Shown one piece after another: positions 52,475 to 61,395 of a stretch of DNA of 64,000 nucleotides. Made by a program: the position numbers and the translations under genes. The notes under the pieces were generated by a model. The model ran no database searches, was not told the origin of the DNA, and worked only from the letters and a program-made list of their open reading frames with translations. Within the stretch, counting starts at the first letter, position 1. Each line of letters opens with the position of its first letter. Source of the stretch: Porphyrobacter sp. ULC335 (GTDB lineage: Bacteria > Pseudomonadota > Alphaproteobacteria > Sphingomonadales > Sphingomonadaceae); assembly GCF_025917005.1 (NCBI RefSeq), contig NZ_CP078091.1, forward strand, positions 2,170,001-2,234,000, read 5' to 3'.

Positions 52475-52756
52475 ATGGCACATACGGGAACCGGGTTTTT
52501 TGACCGGAAGGGCAATTTCTTCAAGAATGCACGAGAAGCGACAGTAAGCGATCTTGCCGCACTGCTCGGCAAGATCGGCGAAGGCGAAAGCCTCGCGCCG
52601 GGCATCGCCAATATGCTGCTCGAACGCCGCACCGAAATCGAGCAGTTGTTTGCCGAGCATGATCAGATGCTTGAAGAAGAAACCGCGATCAGGGCCGCTC
52701 GTTTGGGCGAAGCGGGGGACAATGTGGCGCAGCTGCCGAACCGTCCGGCGCATTGA
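52475..52756 (+). CDS. Small conserved-type protein, unknown function
   Basis: 93-aa soluble protein (MAHTGTGFFDRKGNFFKNAREATVSDLAALLG...) with helical, acidic C-terminal half. ATG 52475 is preceded by GGAGG. Its last 68 bp overlap the 3' end of the convergent GNAT gene. Family not recognised. Confidence 0.6.
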   Translation: MAHTGTGFFDRKGNFFKNAREATVSDLAALLGKIGEGESLAPGIANMLLERRTEIEQLFAEHDQMLEEETAIRAARLGEAGDNVAQLPNRPAH

Positions 52757-53210
52757 CCAGATCGAGGTGCAGGCACTGGTTGAATTCGGTAAGGACGTAG
52801 GCGCCGAAGGCCTCGCCATTGGCAAAACCGCGCCGCCGGTAGAGGGCGAGGGCAGGCTCGAATGCGGGGCCGCTGCCGGTCTCGAGGCTCAGCACCGATA
52901 GGCCCGTTTCGCGGGCATGGGCGATTATCGTTTCCAGCATAGCTGCCGCGATACCGCGGCGCAGAAAATCGGGATGGGTGCGCATCGACTTCACTTCGCC
53001 GCGTTCGGCATCAAGTCGCTTGAGCGCCCCGATCGCCGCCACCCGTCCGGCGATATGCGCGGCCCACACGCTGACTCCCTCCGCCTGCAACCCGCTGAGA
53101 TCGAGCGCGAAGCTCAGTCCCGGCGGCGAACCTTCGACCATCGCCTTCTGGTGAAAGGCGATCAGCGCCCGCACCTCGGGGTCGGCGAGGTCTGCGGGAC
53201 CGATGATCAT
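52689..53210 (-). CDS. GNAT-family N-acetyltransferase
   Basis: 173-aa acetyltransferase. The acetyl-CoA loop is SMRTHPDFLRRGIAAAMLETIIAHA, followed by LSLETGSGPAFEPALALYRRRGF. It is the last gene of an aroK-aroB-GNAT set: ATG 53210 overlaps the aroB stop (ATGA). The C-terminal 20-25 residues overlap the convergent small gene. The substrate is unknown. Confidence 0.87.
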   Translation of the reverse strand: MIIGPADLADPEVRALIAFHQKAMVEGSPPGLSFALDLSGLQAEGVSVWAAHIAGRVAAIGALKRLDAERGEVKSMRTHPDFLRRGIAAAMLETIIAHARETGLSVLSLETGSGPAFEPALALYRRRGFANGEAFGAYVLTEFNQCLHLDLVNAPDGSAAAPHCPPLRPNERP

Positions 53211-54325
53211 GCGGCCAGTTCGCCGTCCAGAAATGCTGCAATGTCCGCCAGATCCACATCGCGGGCGACACAGGCCTCGCCCAACCCGCGCAGCAGCAGG
53301 AAGGGCAGGGTGGTGCCTTCGGCCTTCTTGTCGTGACGCATGTGATCGACCAGCGCCGCACCATTGCAGTCAAGGCCAAGCGCGGAAAGCCGGGACGGCA
53401 AGCCTGAAGCCCCGATCGCACCCGCAGCCCGCTCGGCATCCGCTGCCGAAATCTCTCCCCGCCGCGCGGAATAACGCGCCGCCAGCACCATGCCCAAGGC
53501 GACCGCCTCGCCGTGGAGCAGGCGGTCGGAAAAGCCCGTCTCCGCCTCCAGCGCATGACCGAAAGTGTGGCCGAGATTGAGCAAGGCGCGGCGGTCCTCG
53601 GTCTCGCGTTCGTCCTCGGCGACGATCTGCGCTTTCATCGCGATGCTGGTGGCGATGGCGTGCTCAAGCGCGCCAGGTTCGCGCGCCAGCACCTTGTCGC
53701 CATTCGCCTCCAGCCAGCCGAAGAACGCCGCATCGCCAAGCAAGCCGTATTTCAGCACCTCGGCATAACCGGCGCGCATTTCCCGTTCCGGCAGGGTGGC
53801 GAGCACCAGCGGGTCGATCAAAACCAGCGAGGGCTGATGGAAGGCCCCGATCAGGTTCTTGCCAGCCGCCGTATTGATCGCGGTCTTCCCGCCGACCGAC
53901 GAATCGACCTGCGCGAGCAGGGTCGTCGGCAATTGCACAAAGCCGCAGCCGCGCTTGGTGATTGCGCAGGCAAAGCCGACCAGATCGCCCACCACTCCGC
54001 CGCCCAGCGCGAAGACATGATCCTTGCGGGTGACGCCCAGCGCCAGCAGCCAGTCGGTGAGCTTTTCCAGCACGCCCCAGGTCTTGGCGTCCTCACCCGG
54101 AGCAACGACAAACCACTGCGCCGTCATGCCCTGCGCGGCGAGGTTGGCATCGACCCCGGCAGCGTAGAGCCGGTGCGTGTTGGTATCGGCGACAAAGGGT
54201 ACGGGCCGGGCGGTGCCGTAACCCTTCAGGTAGGGCGCAGCCGCATCGCTCAGGCGGGCCATCAGGCCCTCCTCGATCACCACATCATAGGCGCGCCCGG
54301 CGAGCGCGACGGGAATTACAGCCAT
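53207..54325 (-). CDS. aroB: 3-dehydroquinate synthase
   Basis: 372-aa NAD/Zn enzyme making 3-dehydroquinate in the shikimate pathway. GGGVVGDLVGFACAI, the QLPTTLLAQVDSSVGGKTAIN block, and the C-terminal metal-binding LNLGHTFGHALE and HGEAVALGM are present. It overlaps aroK by 10 bp and the GNAT gene by 4 bp, so the three form an operon. Confidence 0.96.
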   Translation of the reverse strand: MAVIPVALAGRAYDVVIEEGLMARLSDAAAPYLKGYGTARPVPFVADTNTHRLYAAGVDANLAAQGMTAQWFVVAPGEDAKTWGVLEKLTDWLLALGVTRKDHVFALGGGVVGDLVGFACAITKRGCGFVQLPTTLLAQVDSSVGGKTAINTAAGKNLIGAFHQPSLVLIDPLVLATLPEREMRAGYAEVLKYGLLGDAAFFGWLEANGDKVLAREPGALEHAIATSIAMKAQIVAEDERETEDRRALLNLGHTFGHALEAETGFSDRLLHGEAVALGMVLAARYSARRGEISAADAERAAGAIGASGLPSRLSALGLDCNGAALVDHMRHDKKAEGTTLPFLLLRGLGEACVARDVDLADIAAFLDGELAA

Positions 54326-54885
54326 TGATCAATCGCCTCGATAATCGCGCGGGCAGTGTCGGCATGGGGGCCGTTCTCGCTGACGACGCGGATGTGCGCC
54401 TGACTGTAGAAGGGTCCGCGTTCGGCCGCCAGCCGGGTGAGAATTTCGCGCGGGTTGCCGTTTTGCAGCAGGGGGCGATTGCCGCGCCGCGCAGTGCGTT
54501 CGACCAGCGTGTCGATGTCGCAATCGATCCACACCGCGATGCCGCGATCAAGGATCTGCGCGCGGGTGGAGGGATCAACGAAGGCCCCGCCGCCGGTGGC
54601 GATGACGCCGTGCTCTTCGTCCATCAACCGGGCAATCACCCGCCGCTCGCCATCGCGGAAATAGGCCTCGCCAAAGGTTTCGAAGATTTCGGGGATCGAG
54701 CGCTGGGCGGCTTCGACAATCGCCTCGTCGGCATCCACGAAGTCGCGGCCAAGCAGATTGGCGAGTTTGCGGCCAACGGTCGATTTGCCCGCGCCCATCA
54801 GTCCCACCAGCACCACCGGACGGGTGATGCGCGCGGCGATCGCGGGAAGATCGAGATCGTGAGGGGAAGGGGACGCGCCGGACAT
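54316..54885 (-). CDS. aroK: Shikimate kinase
   Basis: 189-aa kinase phosphorylating shikimate. Walker A is GLMGAGKSTVG; DADEAIVE, the GGGAF motif and RNRPLLQ-type lid (RGNRPLLQNGNP) are present. ATG 54885 is preferred; a frame running 140 codons further upstream lies across the opposite-strand genes and is not family-like. Confidence 0.95.
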   Translation of the reverse strand: MSGASPSPHDLDLPAIAARITRPVVLVGLMGAGKSTVGRKLANLLGRDFVDADEAIVEAAQRSIPEIFETFGEAYFRDGERRVIARLMDEEHGVIATGGGAFVDPSTRAQILDRGIAVWIDCDIDTLVERTARRGNRPLLQNGNPREILTRLAAERGPFYSQAHIRVVSENGPHADTARAIIEAIDQWL

Positions 54886-54923
54886 TGCCGCACGGCCTAT
54901 AGATGGGCTAGGGCACGCGCAAT

Positions 54924-55115
54924 ATGGCAAACCTGCGGCGTCAACGTCTCTCCCCGTCCGGACTTCAGGAAGCCCCCGCGCCGCGCACGCGCCGCTGGCC
55001 GTGGGTCGCTGGCGTGGTGGCGGTGTTGTTGCTGGCGCTGGCGTGGTTCGAAGGCGGGGAAGAACCGCTCCATCCGATTGCCGAGGATGTCGCGCTGCCG
55101 GAGCAAGGACAATGA
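54924..55115 (+). CDS. Small single-TM protein
   Basis: 63-aa protein with a basic, Pro-rich N-terminus, one membrane segment (WVAGVVAVLLLALAWF) and a short acidic periplasmic tail. It is divergent from aroK (38 bp) and its TGA overlaps the ATG of the large secreted protein that follows (ATGA), so they are coupled and may interact. No family is recognised. Confidence 0.6.
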   Translation: MANLRRQRLSPSGLQEAPAPRTRRWPWVAGVVAVLLLALAWFEGGEEPLHPIAEDVALPEQGQ

Positions 55116-57022
55116 TGGTCAAGCGTTTCGGAGTCTCTGCGAGTATGCTGGCGCTCGGCCTCGCGGGCGCGCTGGGCGGGGCGGGGCTGGCGGGTTTCGC
55201 CGCCGCGCAGGGCAAGCCCGAATCGCTGCTGCCGCCGGGATTTGACGATCCCGCCCCTGCGCCGAGCCCGCGCCCCAGTTCCGCGCCTGCACCGCAGCCC
55301 GGCACCGCGCCGCCGCCGCCTGCCGGTCAGCCGGGCACGGCGCCGCAGCCGGGCGTGCCGGCCGATCCTGCGGCCCTGCCGCCGCTGCCCTCGATCACCC
55401 GCGACGATCTCGCCCGGCTGCCGAGCCTCGAAGCGCTGGAAAACATGTCGACCGAGGAGCTTGACCGGCTGCTCGGTCTGAAGCCCAAGTCCGATATTCC
55501 GGCGGGCGCACAGCGCGCGCTGACCCGCGTCGGTGTGCTGGCGGCGGACGAAGGCGGATTGCCGCCTGCCGCTCTGTCCAACCAGTCGGACAAGCTGGTG
55601 CGCGCCGTGCTGGCTGGCACCACCGGGCCGATGGTTTCGCGCTGGGGGCATATCCTCATGCGCCGTGCCATGGCGAGCCGCCTTGCCGCGCCGCTGGGCA
55701 TGGACCCGATCGAATTTGCCGCGCTGCGCGTCGGCGTGCTCAACCGCATGGGCGAATACTCACTGGCCCGCGCCGTGACGCAGGATATCGATAGCGCCAG
55801 CTGGTCGCCCGCGCTGACGCAGGAGGCGCTGAATGCCTACCTTGCCAGCGGGGATATCACCGGGGCCTGCCCGGCGGTGCGCTTGCAGGGTTCCTCGCGA
55901 GAGGATGGCGAGTGGCAAATGTGGCAGGCGATCTGCAACGCATATGCGGGTGAAGCAGCACTGGCGGCCTCGCAGCTGGACCGGGCGCTGTTCCGCGGGG
56001 TGGCTCCGCGTATCGATGTGCTGTTGGCGCGGCGCTTTGCCGGGGCCGCCGGGCGCGGCCAGCGGGCCGTGCAGATCGAATGGCAGGGCGTCGACGATCT
56101 CAACCCGTGGCGCTTCGGCCTTGCCACCGCTCTGGGCGAGCCGCTGCCTGAAGGCCTGCTCGATAATGCCATGAAGGCGAAGGACGGCGCCTATTACGCC
56201 CGTGCCGGCGCGCTGCTGCCGATGCTGCCCGCGACCCGGCGCGCGCCCTTCGCGGGCCGGGCTGCGCGCGAGGGAATTCTGTCGGCCGACGCAATGGTCG
56301 ATCTCTATTCCGAGGTTTACGCCGATCCCGCCGCCAGCGGCGATCCGCAGACCCATGCCGCCGCCTTGCGCGAAGCCTATCTCGCGACCGAGCCCTCTGC
56401 GCGCATCGCCGCGATGCAGCGTCTCTGGTCGGCCGGTCCTGCACTGGGCGGCGGGGATGGTTACGGTGCCCGCGTGCTGACCGCCTATGCCGCAGCGCGC
56501 ATTCCCGCCGATGAAGCCCATGCTGCCGCTGCGGGCGAATTGATCGCCGCGATGCTCGCCGCCGGGCTTGATCGCAATGCCATCCGCTGGGCCAATGTGG
56601 TCGAGGAAGGCTCGCTTGGCTGGGCGCTGGTGGCTTTGGCCGCGCCGCGCAGCAACGGCGTGGGGCAAGGCGCTGTCGAAAGCTTCATCAGCGACGATGC
56701 CAGCGAAGGATCGCGCAAGTCAGCCTTCCTGGTGGCGGGACTGGCGGGGCTGGGGCGGCTCGATGAAGGGGATGCCAGCACGCTTGCGGGCGATCTCGAT
56801 TTCGATCTGGCCCGCAAGACCCGCTGGAGCAGCGCCATTTCCCGCGCCGCCGATGTCGGCAATCCGGCGCTGGTGGTGATGCTGGCAGGGCTGGGGATGC
56901 AGGGGACGAGCTGGTCGCAGATGACCCCGCTCCATCTCTACCACATCACTTCCGCGCTGACCCGCGTGGGGATGGAAGCCGAAGCCCGGATGATCGCCGC
57001 CGAGGCGGTGGCGCGCGGCTAG
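55112..57022 (+). CDS. Large secreted or anchored helical-repeat protein, unknown function
   Basis: 636-aa protein starting MMVKRFGVSAS with a signal or anchor segment (about 8-32), a Pro/Ala-rich linker (about 45-90) and a long alpha-helical body of TPR/Sel1-like character (SLARAVTQDIDSASWSPALTQEALNAYLASGD). No catalytic motif is seen. Homologous layouts are known beside aroK and xerD in related alphaproteobacteria, but a function is not known to me. The last stop base pair overlaps the inverted-repeat element. Confidence 0.75.
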   Translation: MMVKRFGVSASMLALGLAGALGGAGLAGFAAAQGKPESLLPPGFDDPAPAPSPRPSSAPAPQPGTAPPPPAGQPGTAPQPGVPADPAALPPLPSITRDDLARLPSLEALENMSTEELDRLLGLKPKSDIPAGAQRALTRVGVLAADEGGLPPAALSNQSDKLVRAVLAGTTGPMVSRWGHILMRRAMASRLAAPLGMDPIEFAALRVGVLNRMGEYSLARAVTQDIDSASWSPALTQEALNAYLASGDITGACPAVRLQGSSREDGEWQMWQAICNAYAGEAALAASQLDRALFRGVAPRIDVLLARRFAGAAGRGQRAVQIEWQGVDDLNPWRFGLATALGEPLPEGLLDNAMKAKDGAYYARAGALLPMLPATRRAPFAGRAAREGILSADAMVDLYSEVYADPAASGDPQTHAAALREAYLATEPSARIAAMQRLWSAGPALGGGDGYGARVLTAYAAARIPADEAHAAAAGELIAAMLAAGLDRNAIRWANVVEEGSLGWALVALAAPRSNGVGQGAVESFISDDASEGSRKSAFLVAGLAGLGRLDEGDASTLAGDLDFDLARKTRWSSAISRAADVGNPALVVMLAGLGMQGTSWSQMTPLHLYHITSALTRVGMEAEARMIAAEAVARG

Positions 57023-57288
57023 AGCACTTCCCGGCTATCCCGGGTCAACCTGACGGAGCCGATTTTGGCTCAGCACAAGGAGCGAGGAGGGAGCCATGCT
57101 GCTGCATAGTGACCGACAAGTGACGCCGTGGTGGGCCAAAAGCGACCCGCCCCTCCGGGGTTGCGTCAGGAGTCCCGCTGGCTTCGTCACAGCACTGGCA
57201 GGGGCAACCAGCCCCTGCTGCGCGCTGTTCCTGTCCAGCGGGCCTCCTGACGCAATCAGGCTGATCCGGGATAGCCGGGAAGTGCTCT
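57021..57288. repeat. 268-bp element with inverted ends and nested hairpins before xerD
   Basis: The ends (57021-57043 and 57266-57288) are a perfect 23-bp inverted repeat that extends inward to about 33 bp with two mismatches. Inside are hairpin A (57064-57077 with 57128-57141, 12 of 14), hairpin B (57161-57181 with 57235-57255, 20 of 21) and a perfect 8-bp hairpin (57198-57218). It fills the gap between the large secreted gene and xerD almost exactly. A MITE or a structured RNA leader is possible; no transposase is near. Confidence 0.8.
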
Positions 57289-57290
57289 GA
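57096..57290 (+). CDS. Possible 64-aa leader peptide in the element
   Basis: A frame from ATG 57096 has a strong Shine-Dalgarno (GAGGAGG, 5 bp upstream) and ends in TGATG overlapping the xerD start. The predicted protein is Trp-, Pro- and Cys-containing with no recognised family. It lies wholly within a hairpin-rich element, so it may be a coincidence. Whether it is translated cannot be told from sequence. Confidence 0.25.
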   Translation: MLLHSDRQVTPWWAKSDPPLRGCVRSPAGFVTALAGATSPCCALFLSSGPPDAIRLIRDSREVL

Positions 57291-58177
57291 TGTCTGCCGC
57301 GACCGAGGGGTTTCTCGCCATGCTCGCAGCCGAGCGTGGTGCTGCTGCCAACACCCTCGCCGCCTACCGCCGTGATCTTGCGCAGGCCGAGGAAGCCATC
57401 GGCGATCTGGCTGATGCGCCGCGTGATGCGGTTGCCAGCCTTGCAGGAGAGTGGGCGAGCCTTGCTCCGGCCAGCGTTGCGCGCAAAGCCTCGGCCCTGC
57501 GGCAGTTCTTCGGCTTTGCCATTGATGAAGGCTGGCGCAGCGATGATCCTTCCGGCGCGCTGCCTGCCCCGCGCACCCGCCGCCCGCTGCCCAAGGTACT
57601 GGGGCACGACCAGATCGCGGCCCTGTTTGCCCGCGCCGAGGAGGAAGCCCGCACCAATGACCCGAAAGCAGTGCGGCTGCTGGCGTTGATCGAGCTGCTT
57701 TATGGATCAGGCCTGCGTGCCACCGAACTTGTGGCCCTGCCAGTCCACGCCGTTCCGCGCGATGCGCCATTCCTGACGGTGACCGGCAAGGGCGGAGCAA
57801 CGCGGCTGGTGCCGGTGGGCGGACGGGCGCTTGAGGCTCTCAGCCGATGGCTGGCGCTGCGCCCCGCCGATCCGCCGTCGCGGTTTCTCTTCCCCTCGGG
57901 GAAAGGGCAGCATTTCAGCCGGGTGCGATTGTTTCAGCTGGTGAAAGGCCTCGCCGGGCGCGCCGGGCTCGATCCCGCCGCGATCAGCCCCCACGTTCTG
58001 CGCCACGCCTTTGCCACGCACCTTCTGGAAGGCGGCGCGGACCTGCGTGTGCTCCAGACCATGCTCGGCCATGCGGACATTTCCACCACGCAGATCTACA
58101 CCCATGTCGATGCCGCGCGGCTGGTTGCCCTCGTCAATTCCCGTCACCCGCTTGCAACGCGGACAACATCCGACTAG
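57290..58177 (+). CDS. xerD: Tyrosine site-specific recombinase (XerC/XerD type)
   Basis: 295-aa recombinase that resolves chromosome dimers at dif. The N-terminal SAM-like domain precedes the catalytic domain: Arg in YGSGLRATEL, Lys in VTGKGGATR, His/Arg in SPHVLRHAFATHLL, His in LGHADISTTQ and nucleophile Tyr in QIYTHV. XerD versus XerC cannot be fixed with certainty. The 3' neighbour accA follows by 9 bp. Its ribosome site (GGGAAG) lies in the right arm of the 268-bp element. Confidence 0.9.
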   Translation: MSAATEGFLAMLAAERGAAANTLAAYRRDLAQAEEAIGDLADAPRDAVASLAGEWASLAPASVARKASALRQFFGFAIDEGWRSDDPSGALPAPRTRRPLPKVLGHDQIAALFARAEEEARTNDPKAVRLLALIELLYGSGLRATELVALPVHAVPRDAPFLTVTGKGGATRLVPVGGRALEALSRWLALRPADPPSRFLFPSGKGQHFSRVRLFQLVKGLAGRAGLDPAAISPHVLRHAFATHLLEGGADLRVLQTMLGHADISTTQIYTHVDAARLVALVNSRHPLATRTTSD

Positions 58178-58186
58178 CCCCGCGCC

Positions 58187-59131
58187 ATGATTTCCTATCT
58201 CGATTTCGAGAAGCCGGTTGCCGCGCTCGAGGAGCGCATCGCACAGCTTCGCAGTGTCAATGCTTTGCATGATGTCGATGTTGCGGGCGAGATCGGTCGG
58301 CTCGAGGCCAAAAGCACCGAACTGCTTGCGAGCACCTATGCCTCGCTCACACCGTGGCAGAAGACGCAGGTTGCCCGGCATCCGCAGCGCCCGCATTTCC
58401 GCGATTACGTCGCTCAGGCTTTCAGCGATTTCATGCCGCTGGGCGGGGACCGGCTTTACGGCGATGATCAGGCGATCATGGGCGGCTTTGCGCGCCTGAA
58501 CGGCCGCCGGGTCATGCTGATCGGGCACGAAAAGGGCCACGACACCCAGACCCGCATCCGCCACAATTTCGGCATGGGCAAGCCGGAGGGCTACCGCAAG
58601 GCGATCCGCCTGATGGAACTGGCGGACCGATTCGGCCTGCCGGTGGTGACGCTGGTCGATACCTCGGGCGCGTTTCCGGGGATCGAGGCGGAAGAACGCG
58701 GTCAGGCCGAAGCCATTGCCCGCTCGACAGAAGCCTGCCTTGCGCTCGAAGTGCCGATGGTTGCCGTTATCGTCGGCGAGGGCGGTTCCGGCGGGGCTGT
58801 TGCGCTTGCCGCGGCCAACCGGGTGCTGATGATGGAGCACGCGGTCTATTCGGTCATCTCGCCCGAGGGCTGCGCCTCGATTCTGTGGCGCACCTCGGAA
58901 AAGGCGCCAGAGGCAGCCCAGGCGATGAAAGTCACCGCGCAGGACCTCAAGCGGTCCAACGTCATCGACCGCATCGTCAAGGAGCCGGTCGGCGGCGCAC
59001 ACCGCGATCCGGTGGCGGCGGCGCGGATGCTCGGCACGGCGCTGACCGAGGAAATTGATATGCTCTCCGGCCAAAGCCGGCCGGCATTGGTGGCCCAGCG
59101 CGAAGCACGGTTCCTCGGCATCGGCGGATAA
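58187..59131 (+). CDS. accA: Acetyl-CoA carboxylase carboxyltransferase subunit alpha
   Basis: 314-aa subunit that forms malonyl-CoA with AccD. Signatures are [63 protein letters not shown] and [17 protein letters not shown]. Length is standard. It follows xerD by 9 bp and is probably co-transcribed with it. Confidence 0.96.
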   Translation: MISYLDFEKPVAALEERIAQLRSVNALHDVDVAGEIGRLEAKSTELLASTYASLTPWQKTQVARHPQRPHFRDYVAQAFSDFMPLGGDRLYGDDQAIMGGFARLNGRRVMLIGHEKGHDTQTRIRHNFGMGKPEGYRKAIRLMELADRFGLPVVTLVDTSGAFPGIEAEERGQAEAIARSTEACLALEVPMVAVIVGEGGSGGAVALAAANRVLMMEHAVYSVISPEGCASILWRTSEKAPEAAQAMKVTAQDLKRSNVIDRIVKEPVGGAHRDPVAAARMLGTALTEEIDMLSGQSRPALVAQREARFLGIGG

Positions 59132-59237
59132 AGCCGAATCGCGCCAGCCCAAGTTAAGGTTTCGTTTGCCAAGACTTTGCCGCAAGCTGCTTTGCCGATA
59201 GGCAGGCAGCATAAGTAACGCGGAAGAGGGACTCATC

Positions 59238-60710
59238 ATGGCACGAATTTCACGCAAGGTGCTCGCGTTTGGCGCGGCACCGCTGGCTCTGGCCGGATGC
59301 ATGGCAGCGGGCGCGGCGGTGCCTTCGGCATCAACCCCGATCACACCCGCCGAAGCGCAGCAGGGCGCGCAGTATCACCCGCAATTCCTGGCCGAATTCG
59401 GCGGCGCGATGACCGGTACGCATGCCCAGTATGTCGAGCAGGTGGGTAAGAATATCGCGGTGCAATCGGGCCTCGGCAATGCGCGGGAATCCTTTACCGT
59501 CAGCCTGCTGAACTCGCCCGTGCACAATGCCTTCGCGGTGCCCGGCGGTTACATCTACACCACCCGCCAGCTGGTGACGCTGATGAACAACGAGGCGGAG
59601 CTTGCCGGGGTACTGGGGCACGAGGTCGGCCATGTCGCCGCGCGCCATTCGCAGCGGCGGCAGAAGGCGGCGACGAAGAACACGCTGATCGGTGGCGGGC
59701 TGGCGATCCTTTCGGGGATCCTGCTCGGCGATTCGCAGGTCGGGCAAACCCTGTCGCGCGGGTTGCTGCAAGGCTCGCAGCTGCTGACGCTCAAGTTCTC
59801 GCGCAAGCAGGAACTGGAGGCGGACGATCTCGGCATCCAATATCTGGCCCGTGCCGGTTATGACCGGCGGGCGATGGGAACCGTTCTGGCGAGCCTCGCC
59901 GCGCAGAACACGCTCGACGCGCGGCTGGCGGGCAAGAATGCCAGCGTTCCCGAATGGGCTTCAACCCACCCCGATCCGGCAAGCCGGGTGAAGAGCGCGC
60001 TGGCCAAGGCGGGAACGGCTGGCGGTGGTGTCAGCAATCGCGACACCTTCCTCACGCGAATCGATGGGCTGCTTTACGGCGATGACCCGGCGCAGGGCGT
60101 GATCGAGGGGAGCACCTTCATCCATCCCGAGCTGCGGCTGGCCTTCACTGCGCCGCAAGGGTTCTACATGGTCAATGGCACCCGCGCCGTCAGTATCCAG
60201 GGGCAGGGCGGGCAGGCGCAGATGACAACCGCGGCCTATAGCGGCAACCTCGACACCTATGTGCGCCAGCAGTTCACCACGCTGGGCGGAGAGAAAAGCA
60301 CGCTGGCACCCGCGCAGATCGAGCGGACGACAGTGAACGGTCTGCCCGCAGTCTTTGGCACGGCACGGGTCAACAATAATGGATCGCAGGTCGATGTGGT
60401 GATTTTCGCCTATGAATTCGCCCGCAATCAGGCCTTCCACTTCGCGGTGATCGCGCCTGCGGGACGCGCGGGGACGTTCAACCCGATGTTCCAGTCGATG
60501 CGGCGAATCACCCAGGCCGAGGCTGGCGCGGTGGTGCCCAAGAAGCTGCAAGTGGTGACAGTGGCGCGCGGTGACACCGTGGCGAGCCTGTCGCGGCGGA
60601 TGGCCTATGACAGCGCGCAGGAAGAACGCTTCCGGGTGCTCAATGCGCTGTCGGGCACGGCTGCGGTTACGCCGGGCCAGAAGGTCAAGCTGGTGGTACG
60701 TTCGCGCTGA
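59238..60710 (+). CDS. M48-family periplasmic metalloprotease with LysM-like C-terminus
   Basis: 490-aa lipoprotein (lipobox LAGC, Cys21). The zinc site HEVGHVAARHS and the downstream Glu in SRKQELEADDLGIQYLARAGYD match BepA/YfgC-type M48 proteases that check outer-membrane protein assembly. The C-terminal segment LQVVTVARGDTVASLSRRMAYD...PGQKVKLVV resembles a LysM-type cell-wall binding fold. The middle about 300-440 residues are of unknown fold. Confidence 0.88.
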   Translation: MARISRKVLAFGAAPLALAGCMAAGAAVPSASTPITPAEAQQGAQYHPQFLAEFGGAMTGTHAQYVEQVGKNIAVQSGLGNARESFTVSLLNSPVHNAFAVPGGYIYTTRQLVTLMNNEAELAGVLGHEVGHVAARHSQRRQKAATKNTLIGGGLAILSGILLGDSQVGQTLSRGLLQGSQLLTLKFSRKQELEADDLGIQYLARAGYDRRAMGTVLASLAAQNTLDARLAGKNASVPEWASTHPDPASRVKSALAKAGTAGGGVSNRDTFLTRIDGLLYGDDPAQGVIEGSTFIHPELRLAFTAPQGFYMVNGTRAVSIQGQGGQAQMTTAAYSGNLDTYVRQQFTTLGGEKSTLAPAQIERTTVNGLPAVFGTARVNNNGSQVDVVIFAYEFARNQAFHFAVIAPAGRAGTFNPMFQSMRRITQAEAGAVVPKKLQVVTVARGDTVASLSRRMAYDSAQEERFRVLNALSGTAAVTPGQKVKLVVRSR

Positions 60711-60760
60711 TCTAGTCTGCGTCGGCGCGGCAAGCGCAGCACAGGGATCTGGCGCACAAA

Positions 60761-60797
60761 GAAAAACGGCGGGGATTGCTCCCCGCCGTCTTCTTTT
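60761..60797. terminator. Bidirectional Rho-independent terminator
   Basis: A perfect 9-bp stem (ACGGCGGGG at 60766-60774 with CCCCGCCGT at 60781-60789) is preceded by an A run and followed by CTTCTTTTT. It separates the convergent protease and Flp pilin genes and can stop transcription both ways. Confidence 0.85.
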
Positions 60798-60814
60798 TGC
60801 CGTAGGCTTAAGCC

Positions 60815-61000
60815 TTACGCACCCGGAGTGGTGGTGCCGGCCTGCATTTCGGTGTCGACGTTCGTGAAGGTCGCGTCGAGGGTCGTGCCGAGGTTGCTCA
60901 TGGCGGTGATGGCAGCAACAGCGATCAGAGCAGCGATCAGGCCGTATTCGATGGCGGTGGCGCCCTGTTCGTCACGGACGAGGTTCTTGAAGAAGGTCAT
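60815..61000 (-). CDS. Flp-family type IVb pilin (copy 1)
   Basis: 61-aa pilin precursor. The prepilin site is in EQGATAIEYGLIAALIAV (cleavage before the Glu5-type residue), followed by a single hydrophobic helix. AGGAGAC precedes the ATG. No tad/cpa secretion genes are visible, so the assembly machinery must lie elsewhere. Confidence 0.9.
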   Translation of the reverse strand: MTFFKNLVRDEQGATAIEYGLIAALIAVAAITAMSNLGTTLDATFTNVDTEMQAGTTTPGA

Positions 61001-61114
61001 GTGTAGTCTCCTGGTTTGGTCTTCGGTACCCGTGCCCCCCTGTGTCGCGGCGGGCTGTGGACTTGTTAGATCGATACTTATTGAGAAATTCCTAATCTCG
61101 ACTTTGATCGAGAA

Positions 61115-61297
61115 TTAATTTGTCATCGCATCGATGCTTTCGGTTTCGATCTTGTCCCACATCTCGGTCGTGGTCGTCGCCACGCCTTGCAGCGCACCGA
61201 TCAACGCAATCACGATAAGTGAAACGATCAGCCCGTATTCGATAGCGGTTGCCCCTGAGGTGTCGTCCTTCAGTTCTTTTATGAAAGTCGACAACAT
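61115..61297 (-). CDS. Flp-family type IVb pilin (copy 2)
   Basis: 60-aa paralogue of the next pilin, with TSGATAIEYGLIVSLIVIALIGAL as the conserved core. The C-terminal part differs strongly from copy 1. It is 114 bp upstream of copy 1 on the same strand; the gap is AT-rich and holds a small TCTCGA/TCGAGA hairpin. Confidence 0.88.
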   Translation of the reverse strand: MLSTFIKELKDDTSGATAIEYGLIVSLIVIALIGALQGVATTTTEMWDKIETESIDAMTN

Positions 61298-61395
61298 GGG
61301 ATGGCCTCTACTTCGTGCGTTCTGACACCCCCAGAATCATGGGTGCGGGTTAAGAAAAGGTTGAGATAGGGGACACGGATGGAAAGAATCCCGAC

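Noticed and set aside
57021..57288. The xerD leader element as a full insertion sequence
   Set aside because: It is only 268 bp, has no transposase frame and no clear target-site duplication; at most a non-autonomous element.
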